This document shows, one piece after another, positions 19,965-28,361 of a stretch of 64,000 bases of DNA. Within the stretch, counting starts at the first letter, position 1; the number at the start of each line of letters is the position of its first letter. The translations under genes were made by a program, and so were the position numbers. Where the stretch lies: NCBI RefSeq assembly GCF_900107235.1, contig NZ_FNPF01000006.1, positions 124,001 through 188,000 of the forward strand, in the 5' to 3' direction. Below the pieces are notes generated by a model, which was not told where the DNA came from, searched no databases, and was given only the letters and a program-made list of their open reading frames with translations. This DNA is from Citreimonas salinaria. Lineage in GTDB: Bacteria > Pseudomonadota > Alphaproteobacteria > Rhodobacterales > Rhodobacteraceae.

Positions 19965-21124
19965 GCCACCCCGTGCACGGCCAGAAGATGGCCCATCCGG
20001 CGCGTCGCAAGGTCCGGATCGGCCAGCAGGCGCGCAGCGTCCGCCAGGCGGAACAACTCGGCGTAATGGGTGATCGGCCGGGCCGATTGCAGCCCGGCGG
20101 GCATCACGAAGTGATCCTGCGCGCCGTTGAGCCACGCGAGGAACGCGATCCCCGCCTTGTAGTAGCGCGTGGGCGCACGGAACAGTTCGCGCGACAGCGG
20201 CACGGTCGGTCCCAGCAGCGCGTGGTATGTGTCGCGATCGTCCGCCGCCAGCGCCTCGAGCGCCTGCGCCGCCGCTGGCGCGATCGCCGCGAACGCGCCC
20301 AGCAGGGCGTGCGAATGATGCGTGCCGTCGCCCTCTATCAGCGGCGCATAGTTGAAATCGTCGCCGGTATAGACCCGCACGCCCTCGGGCAGGCGCGCGC
20401 GGAATGATTCCTCGTGCGACTGGTCGAGCAGCGAGATCTTGATGCCGTCGACCTTCGCCGCGTGCTCGCGGATCAGCCCCAGCACCAGGTCCGAGGCGGC
20501 GTCGACGTCGCGCGCGCCCCAGTAGCCGGCCAGTGCCGGGTCGAACATCTCGCCCAGCCAGTGCAGGATCACCGGGTCCTGGGCTTGCGCCAGCAGCCGG
20601 CCGTAGAGCCGGGCGTAATCGTCGGGTCCGGCGCCGATGGCGGGCAGGGCGCGCGTGGCCATCAGGATGATCTGCCCGCCGGCGGCCTCGACCGCCTCCA
20701 TCTGGTGCGTGTAGGCAGCCGCGATCGCGTCGAGAGCGCGCAGGTCGTCCAGGCGCTTGTGGTCGGTGCCCGCGCCGCAGGCCACGCGGGGGCGCAGCGG
20801 GTGGGCCTTCGCCTCGGCCATCGTGCGCCGGATCAGCGTGTGCGCGGTGTCCCAGTCGACGCCCATGCCGCGCTGGGCGGTGTCCATCGCTTCGGCCAGT
20901 CCCAGCCCCTGGTCCCACAGCCCGACGCGGAAGCGCAGCGTGGCGTCCCAGTCGACCGCCGGAGGCCCGCCCCAGGGATCACGCTCGGCCAGCGGGTCCG
21001 AGACCACGTGCGCGGCGGCGAAGGCCGTGCGGGTGAAAGGGCGACCGGGTGCGCGCGGGACCAGCGGATCCCCCTGCGGAGCATAGCGCTCAAGTCGGCC
21101 GTCCAGGGTGGGGAGCGTCAGCAT
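19961..21124 (-). CDS. DUF993 protein, DHDPS/aldolase-like TIM barrel
   Basis: A 387-aa protein of the DUF993 family, which belongs to the dihydrodipicolinate synthase/N-acetylneuraminate lyase superfamily. These enzymes perform aldol cleavage or dehydration of sugar-acid-like substrates through a Schiff base. DGIKIS places Lys229 where the superfamily has its Schiff-base lysine (inference from motif position). YTGDDFNYAPLIEGDG and PVILHWLGEMFDPALAGYW are other conserved-looking blocks. Start ATG 21124 overlaps the Dabb stop (TGATG); a GTG at 21127 is an alternative. The biochemical role of DUF993 is not established to my knowledge. Its position suggests carbon-carbon cleavage of an oxidised sugar. 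Confidence 0.85.
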   Translation of the reverse strand: MLTLPTLDGRLERYAPQGDPLVPRAPGRPFTRTAFAAAHVVSDPLAERDPWGGPPAVDWDATLRFRVGLWDQGLGLAEAMDTAQRGMGVDWDTAHTLIRRTMAEAKAHPLRPRVACGAGTDHKRLDDLRALDAIAAAYTHQMEAVEAAGGQIILMATRALPAIGAGPDDYARLYGRLLAQAQDPVILHWLGEMFDPALAGYWGARDVDAASDLVLGLIREHAAKVDGIKISLLDQSHEESFRARLPEGVRVYTGDDFNYAPLIEGDGTHHSHALLGAFAAIAPAAAQALEALAADDRDTYHALLGPTVPLSRELFRAPTRYYKAGIAFLAWLNGAQDHFVMPAGLQSARPITHYAELFRLADAARLLADPDLATRRMGHLLAVHGVA

Positions 21125-21447
21125 CACGGGGCCTCATCGCTAATCGGCAGGTCGAAGACCAGCAGGCCGTCGACACCGCCGTCGGTCGCCGCGACCAGCC
21201 GCGCACCGGCGCGGACGTGGTCGGGATGATCCAGATAGGCATCGCGCGCGGCGCCGTCGGGGAAATCCACGACGAAGCCGTGGTCGTAGCCGCGCGCCAT
21301 CCCCTCGGGGCTGTCGTTGCGCCCGGCGGCGAAGGCGATGATGCCCGGCCCGCGGTCCTTCAGCGCGCGCAGGTCGCGCCAGATCGCCTCGATCTCGGTG
21401 GCTTCGATCTGCGGCGCGAAGCGGACCAGGACGATGTGGCGGATCAT
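21124..21447 (-). CDS. Dabb-domain (stress-responsive A/B barrel) protein
   Basis: A 107-aa single-domain protein of the dimeric alpha/beta-barrel (Dabb) family. It starts MIRHIVLVRFAPQIEA and carries the typical HGFVVDFPDGAARDAYLDHPDH stretch, with the conserved HPxH near residue 75. Stand-alone Dabb proteins include small cyclases, decarboxylases and accessory enzymes. Its ATG overlaps the GMC stop (ATGA) and its stop overlaps the DUF993 start. It is therefore translationally coupled on both sides and almost certainly takes part in the pathway, perhaps as an isomerase or lactone-handling enzyme (inference). Confidence 0.88.
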   Translation of the reverse strand: MIRHIVLVRFAPQIEATEIEAIWRDLRALKDRGPGIIAFAAGRNDSPEGMARGYDHGFVVDFPDGAARDAYLDHPDHVRAGARLVAATDGGVDGLLVFDLPISDEAP

Positions 21448-23036
21448 GACTGCGTTCCCGTATCGGCCTTGATCATGTCGGCGGCCTTCTCGCCGATCAT
21501 GATCGCGGCGGCGTTGGTGTTCGAGGAAATGACGTTCGGCATGATCGAGTTGTCGACCACGCGCAGCCCATTGAGGCCGTTCAGCCGCAGGCGCGTGTCG
21601 ACCACGGCGCCGTCGTCGATGCCCATCCGGCAGGTGCCGGCACAGTGGTGCGAGGTCTTGGAATGCTCGCAGATGTAGTCGAAATACTGCGCATCGGTGC
21701 GCACCTCGGGGCCCGGCAGACGCTCGGCGCGGATGTAGGGCTTCAGCGGTGCCTGGGCGAGGATCTCCTGCGTCAGCTTGAGCCCTCGGATCGACATCTC
21801 GCGGTCGCGCGGGTCCGACAGGTAGTTCGGGTCGATCAGCGGCGCCGCGTGCGGATCGTCTGATGCCAGCCGCACCGTCCCGCGCGAGCGTGGCCGCAGG
21901 TAACAGGAATTGAGCGTGATGCCCCCCTGCGGCATCGCCATGACGCCGCTTTCGATGCCGGTCCCAAGGCCAAGGTGCAGTTGCACGTCGGGGGTTTCGG
22001 CGTCCGGGTCCACGAACCAGAAGCCGCCGGTCTCGAACAGGCTGGACGCGACCGGCCCGCTGCGGTCCCACAGGTAGCGCAGCGCGGCCAGCGCCGACAG
22101 GTGCGGGCGCGCGAAGCGGTCGTAGCTGTGCGGGCCGGTCAGTTCGCAGATCGCATAAAGGTCCAGGTGATCCTGCAGGTTCGCGCCCACGCCGGCCGCG
22201 TCAAGGACCACCTCGATGCCGTGCTCGCGCAGATGGTCGGCCGGGCCGATGCCGGACAGCATCAGCAGTCGCGGAGAGCCGATGGCGCCCGAGGACAGGA
22301 TGACCTCGGAGCCGGCGTGGAGGGTCGTGCCGTCCATCATCTCCACCCCGGTGGCGCGGCCGTCCGCTATTGCGATCCGCCGCACCTGCGCTCCGGTGCG
22401 CACGGTCAGGTTCGGGCGCCTGCGGTTCGGCGCAAGGTAGGCCATTGCCGCCGAGGAGCGCCGCGCGTCGCGCTGGGTCAGCTGGTAGAAGCAGGCGCCG
22501 GCCTGCTCCTTGCCGTTGATGTCGGGGTTGCGCGGGATCCCCAGCGCGGCGGCGGCCTCGAAGTATGCCTCGCAGATCGGCAGCGGTGCGCGCGGCTTCG
22601 ATACCCCCAGCGGGCCGCCTTTGCCGTGGTATTCGTTCTCGAAAGTGTCGTTGTCCTCGGCCTTGCGGAACCAGGGCAGAACGTCGTCATAGCCCCAGCC
22701 CTCGCAGCCCTTCTGGCGCCAGGTGTCGTAGTCGCGCGGGTTGCCGCGGGTGTAGATCTGCGCGTTGATGGCGCTGCCGCCGCCGATGACCTTGGCCTGC
22801 GTATAGTTGAACACGCGGTCCTTCATGTGGCACTGCGGCACGGTCTTCCAGCCCCAGCTGCCCATGCCCTTGGTCATCTTCGCGAAGCCTGCAGGCACGT
22901 GGTAGAACGGGTTGCGGTCGCGGCCCCCGGCCTCGAGCAGCAGCACCTTGGTGTCCGGGTCCTCGGACAGACGCGCGGCCACGACGCAGCCTGCGCTGCC
23001 GCCGCCGATCACGATGAAGTCGTACGCGTCCGCCAT
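21444..23036 (-). CDS. GMC-family FAD oxidoreductase (choline dehydrogenase-like)
   Basis: A 530-aa glucose-methanol-choline oxidoreductase. The N-terminal FAD dinucleotide motif is VIGGGSAGCVVAARLSEDP; the next signature is KVIGGGSAINAQIYTRGN. The catalytic C-terminal block is SHHCAGTCRMG and the second active-site region contains SNTNAAAIMIGEKAAD, with His and Asn as the usual pair. It oxidises an alcohol group to aldehyde or ketone and passes electrons to an acceptor, probably quinone. No signal peptide is seen, so it is cytoplasmic or membrane-associated. It resembles the choline/alcohol branch, but the sugar transporter context suggests a polyol or sugar derivative. Confidence 0.92.
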   Translation of the reverse strand: MADAYDFIVIGGGSAGCVVAARLSEDPDTKVLLLEAGGRDRNPFYHVPAGFAKMTKGMGSWGWKTVPQCHMKDRVFNYTQAKVIGGGSAINAQIYTRGNPRDYDTWRQKGCEGWGYDDVLPWFRKAEDNDTFENEYHGKGGPLGVSKPRAPLPICEAYFEAAAALGIPRNPDINGKEQAGACFYQLTQRDARRSSAAMAYLAPNRRRPNLTVRTGAQVRRIAIADGRATGVEMMDGTTLHAGSEVILSSGAIGSPRLLMLSGIGPADHLREHGIEVVLDAAGVGANLQDHLDLYAICELTGPHSYDRFARPHLSALAALRYLWDRSGPVASSLFETGGFWFVDPDAETPDVQLHLGLGTGIESGVMAMPQGGITLNSCYLRPRSRGTVRLASDDPHAAPLIDPNYLSDPRDREMSIRGLKLTQEILAQAPLKPYIRAERLPGPEVRTDAQYFDYICEHSKTSHHCAGTCRMGIDDGAVVDTRLRLNGLNGLRVVDNSIMPNVISSNTNAAAIMIGEKAADMIKADTGTQS

Positions 23037-23045
23037 GTGGCCCCC

Positions 23046-23795
23046 CTAGAGCCTGTGTATCGAAAGACCGCCATCGACGGGAATGATTGCCCCGTTGGCG
23101 AAACGCATCGCGCCGGCGGCCAGTGGTGCCACCACCGCGCCGATGTCGCCCGGCACGCCCCAGCGGCGGGCGGGCACCAGCCCGGCCTCGATCCGCGCGG
23201 TGTAGCTGTCGTGCACTGCCGCGGTCATGCCGGTCTCGATGATGCCCGGGCGCAGCTCGAAAACGCCGATGCCATCGCCGGCAAGACGCGCGGCAAAGAG
23301 CTGCGCCATCATCGACGCGCCGGCCTTCGATATGCAGTATTCCCCGCGCTCGACCGACACCATGCTGGCGCTGACCGAGGTCACGAACAGGATCGAGCGG
23401 TAGGGCGTATCGGGCAGGTCGATCATCCGTTTTGCCGCCTGTTGTGCCAGGAAGAACGCGCCGCGCAGGTTGACCTCGTGGCAGCGGTCGAAGCTGTCGG
23501 GCGTCATGTCGAGCAGGTCGCCGCGCGCCATCGCCGGCACGCCCGCGTTCGAGATCAGCGTGTTGACCGGGCCGAGCGACTCCGTCACGCGATCCATTAG
23601 CGCGGCCGGATCGTCGCGGCGCAGGTCGTGCCGGAAGTAGGTCGCGCCCAGTTCGACAGTGGCGGCCCGCACCTCGGGATCGTCTTCGGGCGCCTCGGAC
23701 GCGAGCGCCAGTGCGAAGCCCTCGGCGTGCAACGCGCGCGCGATGCCCAGCCCGATGCCGCGATGCCCGCCGGTGATCAGCGCCGTGCCGGTCAT
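23046..23795 (-). CDS. Short-chain dehydrogenase/reductase
   Basis: A 249-aa SDR-family NAD(P)-dependent oxidoreductase. The cofactor motif TGGHRGIGLGIARAL is at residues 8-22, NAG follows in ISNAGVPA, and the catalytic Ser/Tyr/Lys set is VTSVSAS...YCISK. The C-terminal GAIIPVDGG ending is typical. Its ATG overlaps the stop of the upstream GMC gene (ATGA), and the next GMC gene starts 9 bp downstream. The pathway step is probably a second oxidation or a keto-reduction of the substrate handled by the two flavoenzymes. Confidence 0.93.
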   Translation of the reverse strand: MTGTALITGGHRGIGLGIARALHAEGFALALASEAPEDDPEVRAATVELGATYFRHDLRRDDPAALMDRVTESLGPVNTLISNAGVPAMARGDLLDMTPDSFDRCHEVNLRGAFFLAQQAAKRMIDLPDTPYRSILFVTSVSASMVSVERGEYCISKAGASMMAQLFAARLAGDGIGVFELRPGIIETGMTAAVHDSYTARIEAGLVPARRWGVPGDIGAVVAPLAAGAMRFANGAIIPVDGGLSIHRL

Positions 23796-25279
23796 GCGCC
23801 CAGCTCCCGCTTGATCGTGTCGGCGGCGCGCAGCGACAGCGCCGCGATCGTCAGCGCCGGGTTGACCGCGGCCGAGGTCGGCAGCGCCGCCGCGTCGGTG
23901 ACGAACAGGTTGGGGTGGTCCCAAGTCCGCCCCTCGGGGTCCGTGACAGAGCGCGCCGGATCGTCGCCCATCCGCGCCGTACCGCATTGGTGCGACGGCA
24001 CGCGTCCGTCGAACAGCCGCGACAGGACCAGCGGGAAGCCGGCCCGCCGCAGCGCCCGGCGCATCTGCGCGACCAGCCCGCGATGCGCGGCCATGTTGGA
24101 CCGCCGCCAGTGCAGCTGCACCTGATCCCCCGACAGCGTCACGCGGCTTTCGGGGTCGGGCAGGTCCTCGGACATCAGGTAGAAATCCAGCGCGTGGCGC
24201 GACATCCAGCCCGCCGCCGCGCGCGGCAGAGAGGGCACCTGGATCTTCAGGATTTCGGGCGTCACGCGGCCCAGAAGCTGCACGTTTCCCAGCGGCATGT
24301 CCTGGGGTCCGCCCGACAGGTACCAGTCGTTCAGGCCGAACGTCTTCTGGTAGACCGCGTCGTTGCGGAACCGCGGGTCGATGGCGATCATCGCGCTGGC
24401 GTTGTGGTTCATGAAGCACCGCCCAACCTGGTCCGAGGCATTGGCCAGCCCGGACCGCAGCAGCAGCGCAGCGGTCTGCACGGCACCGCAGGCGATGGCG
24501 ACGATGCGGGGCCGCAGCACGCGGGTCTCGCCGCCCTGTTCGTACTCGACCTGCGCGATCGTCCGGTTGTCGGTCCCCACGCGCAGCCCGGTGACACGCG
24601 CGCCGGTCTGAAGTGTCACGGTCGGGTGGCGCAGCGCCACAGCCAGGCCGCAGGTCTCGGCGTCCATCTTGCCGCAGCGGGTGTCGGGATAGCCGTCCCA
24701 TCCGGTGGCGCCCGCCGCCAGCCACTGGTCCAGATCGACCCCCAGCGGCAGGCTGAACGGCCGCAGCCCGGCGCGTTCCAGCCGTGCACGGGCGCGCGCG
24801 ATGGCGGGCTCGTCCGGGACGGGCGGATGCGGGTAGGGGCCGTGCGGCGGCTCGGTCGGATCGCCCGACGCATCTCCGCGCACTTGGTACAAAGCCTCGG
24901 CCCGGTCGTAATACGGCGCCAGCGTGCCGGGTCCGAAGGGCCAGGCGGGTGACACCCCTTCGAGATGAACCATCTCGGAGAAATCCTCGGCCCGGTAGCG
25001 CATCAGCACCGCGCCGTAGAGCTTCGAGTTGCCGCCGACGTTGTAGTAGTTGCCGGGGCTGAAGGCGTTCCCCTCACCGTCCAGCCAGGTCTCGGGCGAC
25101 TTGAACGCGCTGTCGCCGTAGACCCGCCACGCGTCGCGCGCCGGCGCGTCGTCGGGGATCTGCTGCCCGCGTTCGAGGATCACGATCCGCGCGCCGGTGG
25201 GCGCAAGCCCCGCTCCCAGCGTGGCGCCGCCCATCCCGCTGCCGATGATGACGATGTCGGGAGTGTCCGCGGCGCTCAT
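23792..25279 (-). CDS. GMC-family FAD oxidoreductase (sugar dehydrogenase-like)
   Basis: A 495-aa second GMC flavoenzyme, clearly different from its neighbour at 21.4 kb. The FAD motif is IIGSGMGGATLGAGLAPTG, and the substrate-domain signature YNVGGNSKLYGAVLMRYR is of the type seen in sugar dehydrogenases and pyranose-oxidase relatives. The active site is SHQCGTARMG and AVNPALTIAALSLRAAD (His/Asn). There is no signal peptide. It sits directly after the transporter ATPase gene (4-bp gap) and overlaps the SDR gene. Probable role: oxidation of a ring or secondary hydroxyl of the imported sugar (inference). Confidence 0.92.
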   Translation of the reverse strand: MSAADTPDIVIIGSGMGGATLGAGLAPTGARIVILERGQQIPDDAPARDAWRVYGDSAFKSPETWLDGEGNAFSPGNYYNVGGNSKLYGAVLMRYRAEDFSEMVHLEGVSPAWPFGPGTLAPYYDRAEALYQVRGDASGDPTEPPHGPYPHPPVPDEPAIARARARLERAGLRPFSLPLGVDLDQWLAAGATGWDGYPDTRCGKMDAETCGLAVALRHPTVTLQTGARVTGLRVGTDNRTIAQVEYEQGGETRVLRPRIVAIACGAVQTAALLLRSGLANASDQVGRCFMNHNASAMIAIDPRFRNDAVYQKTFGLNDWYLSGGPQDMPLGNVQLLGRVTPEILKIQVPSLPRAAAGWMSRHALDFYLMSEDLPDPESRVTLSGDQVQLHWRRSNMAAHRGLVAQMRRALRRAGFPLVLSRLFDGRVPSHQCGTARMGDDPARSVTDPEGRTWDHPNLFVTDAAALPTSAAVNPALTIAALSLRAADTIKRELGA

Positions 25280-25283
25280 GGTG

Positions 25284-26393
25284 TCACGCGACGCGCGCCT
25301 CGGTCTCGGGGTCGAAGACCACGGCTTTTTCCATGTTGATCGCGAAGGGGAACCGGTCGCCCGCCTCGACCTGCACGTCTGCGCGGAAGCGGCCAGTGAT
25401 GTCGCGGCCGCCCATATGCGTGACCACGAAGGTGTCGGACCCGGCGGGTTCGGTCAGCTCGACCGTCGCCTCGATCATGTGCACGGCGTTCGAGTTGCGG
25501 TCGGCCCCGTCGCGGTCGGTGATCGCCTCTGGGCGGATGCCGAGGATGATGTCGCGCCCATCGTGACCCGCCATCGACCCGCCGGCGAAGGGCAGCAGCG
25601 CGGTCTCGCCGTTGCGCAGCGTGACCTCGGCCGCGGGTGCGCCGTTGGCCTGCGCGACCTTCGCCGGGAACAGGTTCATCGACGGCGAGCCCATGAAGCC
25701 CGCGACGAACATGTTGGCCGGGTTGTCGTAGACCTCCTTCGGCGTGCCCAGCTGCTGGACGTGGCCGCCATACATGACCGCGATCCGCGTGCTCAGGGTC
25801 AGCGCCTCAATCTGGTCGTGGGTGACGTAGACGATGGTGGTGCCCAGCTTGTGGTGCAGCTTCTTGATCTCGGTGCGCATGTCGACGCGCAGCTTGGCGT
25901 CGAGGTTCGACAGCGGCTCGTCGAACAGGAACACGTCCGGGTCGCGGGTCAGCGCGCGGCCCATGGCGACGCGCTGGCGCTGGCCGCCCGACAGCTGGCC
26001 GGGCTTGCGGTCCAGCAGCTGGGTGATCTGCAGCAGCTCGGCCACCGCCTCGATCTTCTTCTCGCGCTCGGGCTTGGCGAGGCCGTGCATCTCCATCCCG
26101 AACGAGATGTTCCCGCGCACAGTCATGTTCGGGTAGAGCGCGTAGCTCTGGAACACCATGGCGATGTTGCGGTCGGCGGGCTTCACCCCCAGCATCGAGC
26201 GGCCCTTGATGGCGATGTCGCCCGAGGTCACGTCCTCGAGTCCCGCGATCATGTTGAGCAGTGTGGACTTGCCGCAGCCCGACGGGCCGACCAGCACCAG
26301 GAACTCGCCCTCTTCGACCGAGATGTCGGTCTCGTGCAGCACCTTGACCGCGCCGTAGGACTTGGTGGCCTGCTTGATGTCGAGAAAACCCAT
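25284..26393 (-). CDS. UgpC/MalK-type ABC transporter ATPase
   Basis: A 369-aa ATPase of a CUT1-type carbohydrate ABC importer. Walker A is GPSGCGKST (about 37-45), the signature is LSGGQRQRVAMGRAL, Walker B is VFLFDEPLSNLDAKLR, and the switch His lies in VYVTHDQIEAL. The C-terminal TOBE-like regulatory domain (about 240-369) includes GIRPEAITDRDG. ATPases of this class often serve more than one importer. It lies 4 bp after the permease gene at 26398-27330 and 4 bp before the GMC gene, which ties transport to catabolism in one transcript. Confidence 0.95.
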   Translation of the reverse strand: MGFLDIKQATKSYGAVKVLHETDISVEEGEFLVLVGPSGCGKSTLLNMIAGLEDVTSGDIAIKGRSMLGVKPADRNIAMVFQSYALYPNMTVRGNISFGMEMHGLAKPEREKKIEAVAELLQITQLLDRKPGQLSGGQRQRVAMGRALTRDPDVFLFDEPLSNLDAKLRVDMRTEIKKLHHKLGTTIVYVTHDQIEALTLSTRIAVMYGGHVQQLGTPKEVYDNPANMFVAGFMGSPSMNLFPAKVAQANGAPAAEVTLRNGETALLPFAGGSMAGHDGRDIILGIRPEAITDRDGADRNSNAVHMIEATVELTEPAGSDTFVVTHMGGRDITGRFRADVQVEAGDRFPFAINMEKAVVFDPETEARVA

Positions 26394-26397
26394 TGTC

Positions 26398-27330
26398 TTA
26401 TCCTTTTACCGAGCCGGCCATCAGCCCGCGCACGAAGAAGCGCCCGGCGACTATGTAGACCAGCAGCGTCGGCGCCGCGGCCATCAGCGCACCGGCGAAG
26501 TGCACGTTGTATTCCTTCACGCCCGTGGACGAGTTCACCAGGTTGTTCAGCGCCACGGTCATCGGCTGGCTGTCGAAATCGGCGAAGGACGCGCCGAACA
26601 GGAAGTCGTTCCAGATGTTGGTGAACTGCCAGATGATGCAGACCACGGCGATCGGTCCCGAGGACGGCAGCAGGATGCGCCAGAAGATGCGGAAGAACCC
26701 CGCCCCGTCGATCTGCGCCGCGCGCACCAGCTCGGTCGGGAAGGCGGCGTAGTAGTTGCGGAAATACAGCGTCGAGAACCCGATGCCATAGACCAGGTGC
26801 ACGAAGATCAGCCCCGGAACCGTTCCCGACAGGCCCATCAGCCCCAGCATCCGCGCCATCGGGATCAGCACCATCTGGAACGGGATGAAGCAGCCGAACA
26901 GCAGCAGCCCGAAGATCAGCGTCGCGCCGCGAAAGTGCCACTTCGTCAGCACGTAGCCGTTCAGCGCGCCCAGGATGGTCGAGATCGCGACCGCGGGGAT
27001 CACCATCACCAGGCTGTTGATGAAGTAGGGCCGCAGGCCGGTGGCCTCGACACCGATCTGCGCGGTCGACCAGGCGGATTGCCACGGGGCGAGTGTCCAG
27101 GCGTCCGGCAGGGCCATCATTCCGCCCGCCGTGATCTCGGATAGCGGCTTGAGCGAGTTCGCCACCATCACGTAGAGCGGCAGCAGGTAGTAGATGCAGA
27201 ACAACGTCAGCAGAGCGTACAGGATCACCCGCGGCAGATGCGCCGACAGGCGCGGCCCCTTTGCGCGCGGCTGGGTCGGATCGCCGGTCCCGGCGGTGAT
27301 GAAACGAGAGGTGGGGGCGGTGGCCATCAC
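26398..27330 (-). CDS. CUT1-type sugar ABC permease (MalG-like)
   Basis: A 310-aa inner-membrane permease with six predicted helices. The EAA loop is near residues 195-215 (YYAAFPTELVRAAQIDGAGF), the contact with the ATPase. The N-terminal ~30 residues are basic and polar (RFITAGTGDPTQPRAKGPR) before the first helix ILYALLTLFCIYYLLPLYV, as in MalG-like subunits. Its ATG overlaps the stop of the other permease gene. It forms the channel with that subunit for the unidentified sugar. Confidence 0.94.
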   Translation of the reverse strand: MMATAPTSRFITAGTGDPTQPRAKGPRLSAHLPRVILYALLTLFCIYYLLPLYVMVANSLKPLSEITAGGMMALPDAWTLAPWQSAWSTAQIGVEATGLRPYFINSLVMVIPAVAISTILGALNGYVLTKWHFRGATLIFGLLLFGCFIPFQMVLIPMARMLGLMGLSGTVPGLIFVHLVYGIGFSTLYFRNYYAAFPTELVRAAQIDGAGFFRIFWRILLPSSGPIAVVCIIWQFTNIWNDFLFGASFADFDSQPMTVALNNLVNSSTGVKEYNVHFAGALMAAAPTLLVYIVAGRFFVRGLMAGSVKG

Positions 27331-28235
27331 TTCTTCTCCCTGAGTTCGGACCAGAGATAGGGCACGATGATCGCCGCGATCGTCATCAGCATGATCACGG
27401 CCGAGGCCGCGCCGATGCCCATCTGGTTGCGGGTGAAGGTGTAGGAATACATGAAGGTCGCGGGCACCTCGGTGGCGTTGCCGGGCCCGCCGCCGGTCAG
27501 CGCGACCACGAGGTCGTAGGACTTGATCGCCATGTGCGCCAGCACGACGAAGGCCGACATGAAGGCCGGGCGCAGCTGCGGGATGACGATCCGGCGGTAC
27601 AGCGAGAAGGTCGAGGCGCCGTCGATCTGCGCCGCCTTCAGGATCTCTCCGTCGATGCCGCGCAGGCCCGCGAGGAACATCGCCATGACAAAGCCTGAGG
27701 TCTGCCAGACGGCGGCGATGACGATCGTGTAGATCGCCATGTCACTGTCCTTGATCCAGTCGAAGCGGAAGCTTTCCCAGCCCCAGCCGCGCATCACCGC
27801 CTCGAGCCCGATGCCGGGGTCCAGAAACCATTTCCACGCGACGCCGGTGACGATGAAGCTCAGCGCCATCGGGTACAGGTAGACGGTGCGGATGAATCCC
27901 TCGGCCCGGATCTTCTGGTCCAACAGGATCGCCAGCAGCAGCCCCAGCGCGCAGCAAATCGCGATGTAGAGCGTGCCGAAGATCACCAGGTTGGTGACGG
28001 CGGTGTCCCAGGCGCGGATGCGGAACAGGAATTCGTAGTTCTTCCAGCCCACGAGGTTGTAGCTGGGCAGGACGCGGCTGTCGCTGAACGACAGGTACAG
28101 CGTGAACGCGATGAAGCCGTAGACGAAGATCGCCACCATCGCGACCGACGGGCTGAGCACCAGCTTGGGCAGGGCGTCGCGGAAGCGGTCGCCGAAGGGG
28201 CGCGACGCGGGCTCGGTCCGGGAGATGTCTGTCAT
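27327..28235 (-). CDS. CUT1-type sugar ABC permease (MalF-like)
   Basis: A 302-aa inner-membrane permease with six helices. The first is at about 30-52 (LSPSVAMVAIFVYGFIAF), and the EAA loop is GLRGIDGEILKAAQIDGAST near residues 190-210. The periplasmic loop after the first helix is short (YLSFSDSRVLPSYNLVGWKNY), typical of UgpA/MalF-like subunits without the large MalF P2 domain. It is separated from the binding-protein gene by 126 bp that includes a strong stem-loop, so it is probably expressed at a lower level than the binding protein. Confidence 0.94.
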   Translation of the reverse strand: MTDISRTEPASRPFGDRFRDALPKLVLSPSVAMVAIFVYGFIAFTLYLSFSDSRVLPSYNLVGWKNYEFLFRIRAWDTAVTNLVIFGTLYIAICCALGLLLAILLDQKIRAEGFIRTVYLYPMALSFIVTGVAWKWFLDPGIGLEAVMRGWGWESFRFDWIKDSDMAIYTIVIAAVWQTSGFVMAMFLAGLRGIDGEILKAAQIDGASTFSLYRRIVIPQLRPAFMSAFVVLAHMAIKSYDLVVALTGGGPGNATEVPATFMYSYTFTRNQMGIGAASAVIMLMTIAAIIVPYLWSELREKK

Positions 28236-28332
28236 GCTCGTCCCCGCGTGCAGGAATGGAAAAGGCCCGGGCAGTCGGGCCGGCGGGTGCCGTAGAAACG
28301 AAGGCCGGCTGCGACATGCGCGGCCGGGGGAA

Positions 28333-28353
28333 GGGGCGGGACAGGCCCGCCCC
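28333..28353 (-). terminator. Stem-loop between binding-protein gene and permease genes
   Basis: GGGGCGGG (28333-28340) and CCCGCCCC (28346-28353) form an 8-bp GC stem with a 5-nt loop, 9 bp after the binding-protein stop on the minus strand. No T-run follows. This fits a partial terminator or mRNA-stabilising hairpin that raises the ratio of binding protein to permease. Confidence 0.6.
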
Positions 28354-28361
28354 GACGCGGC

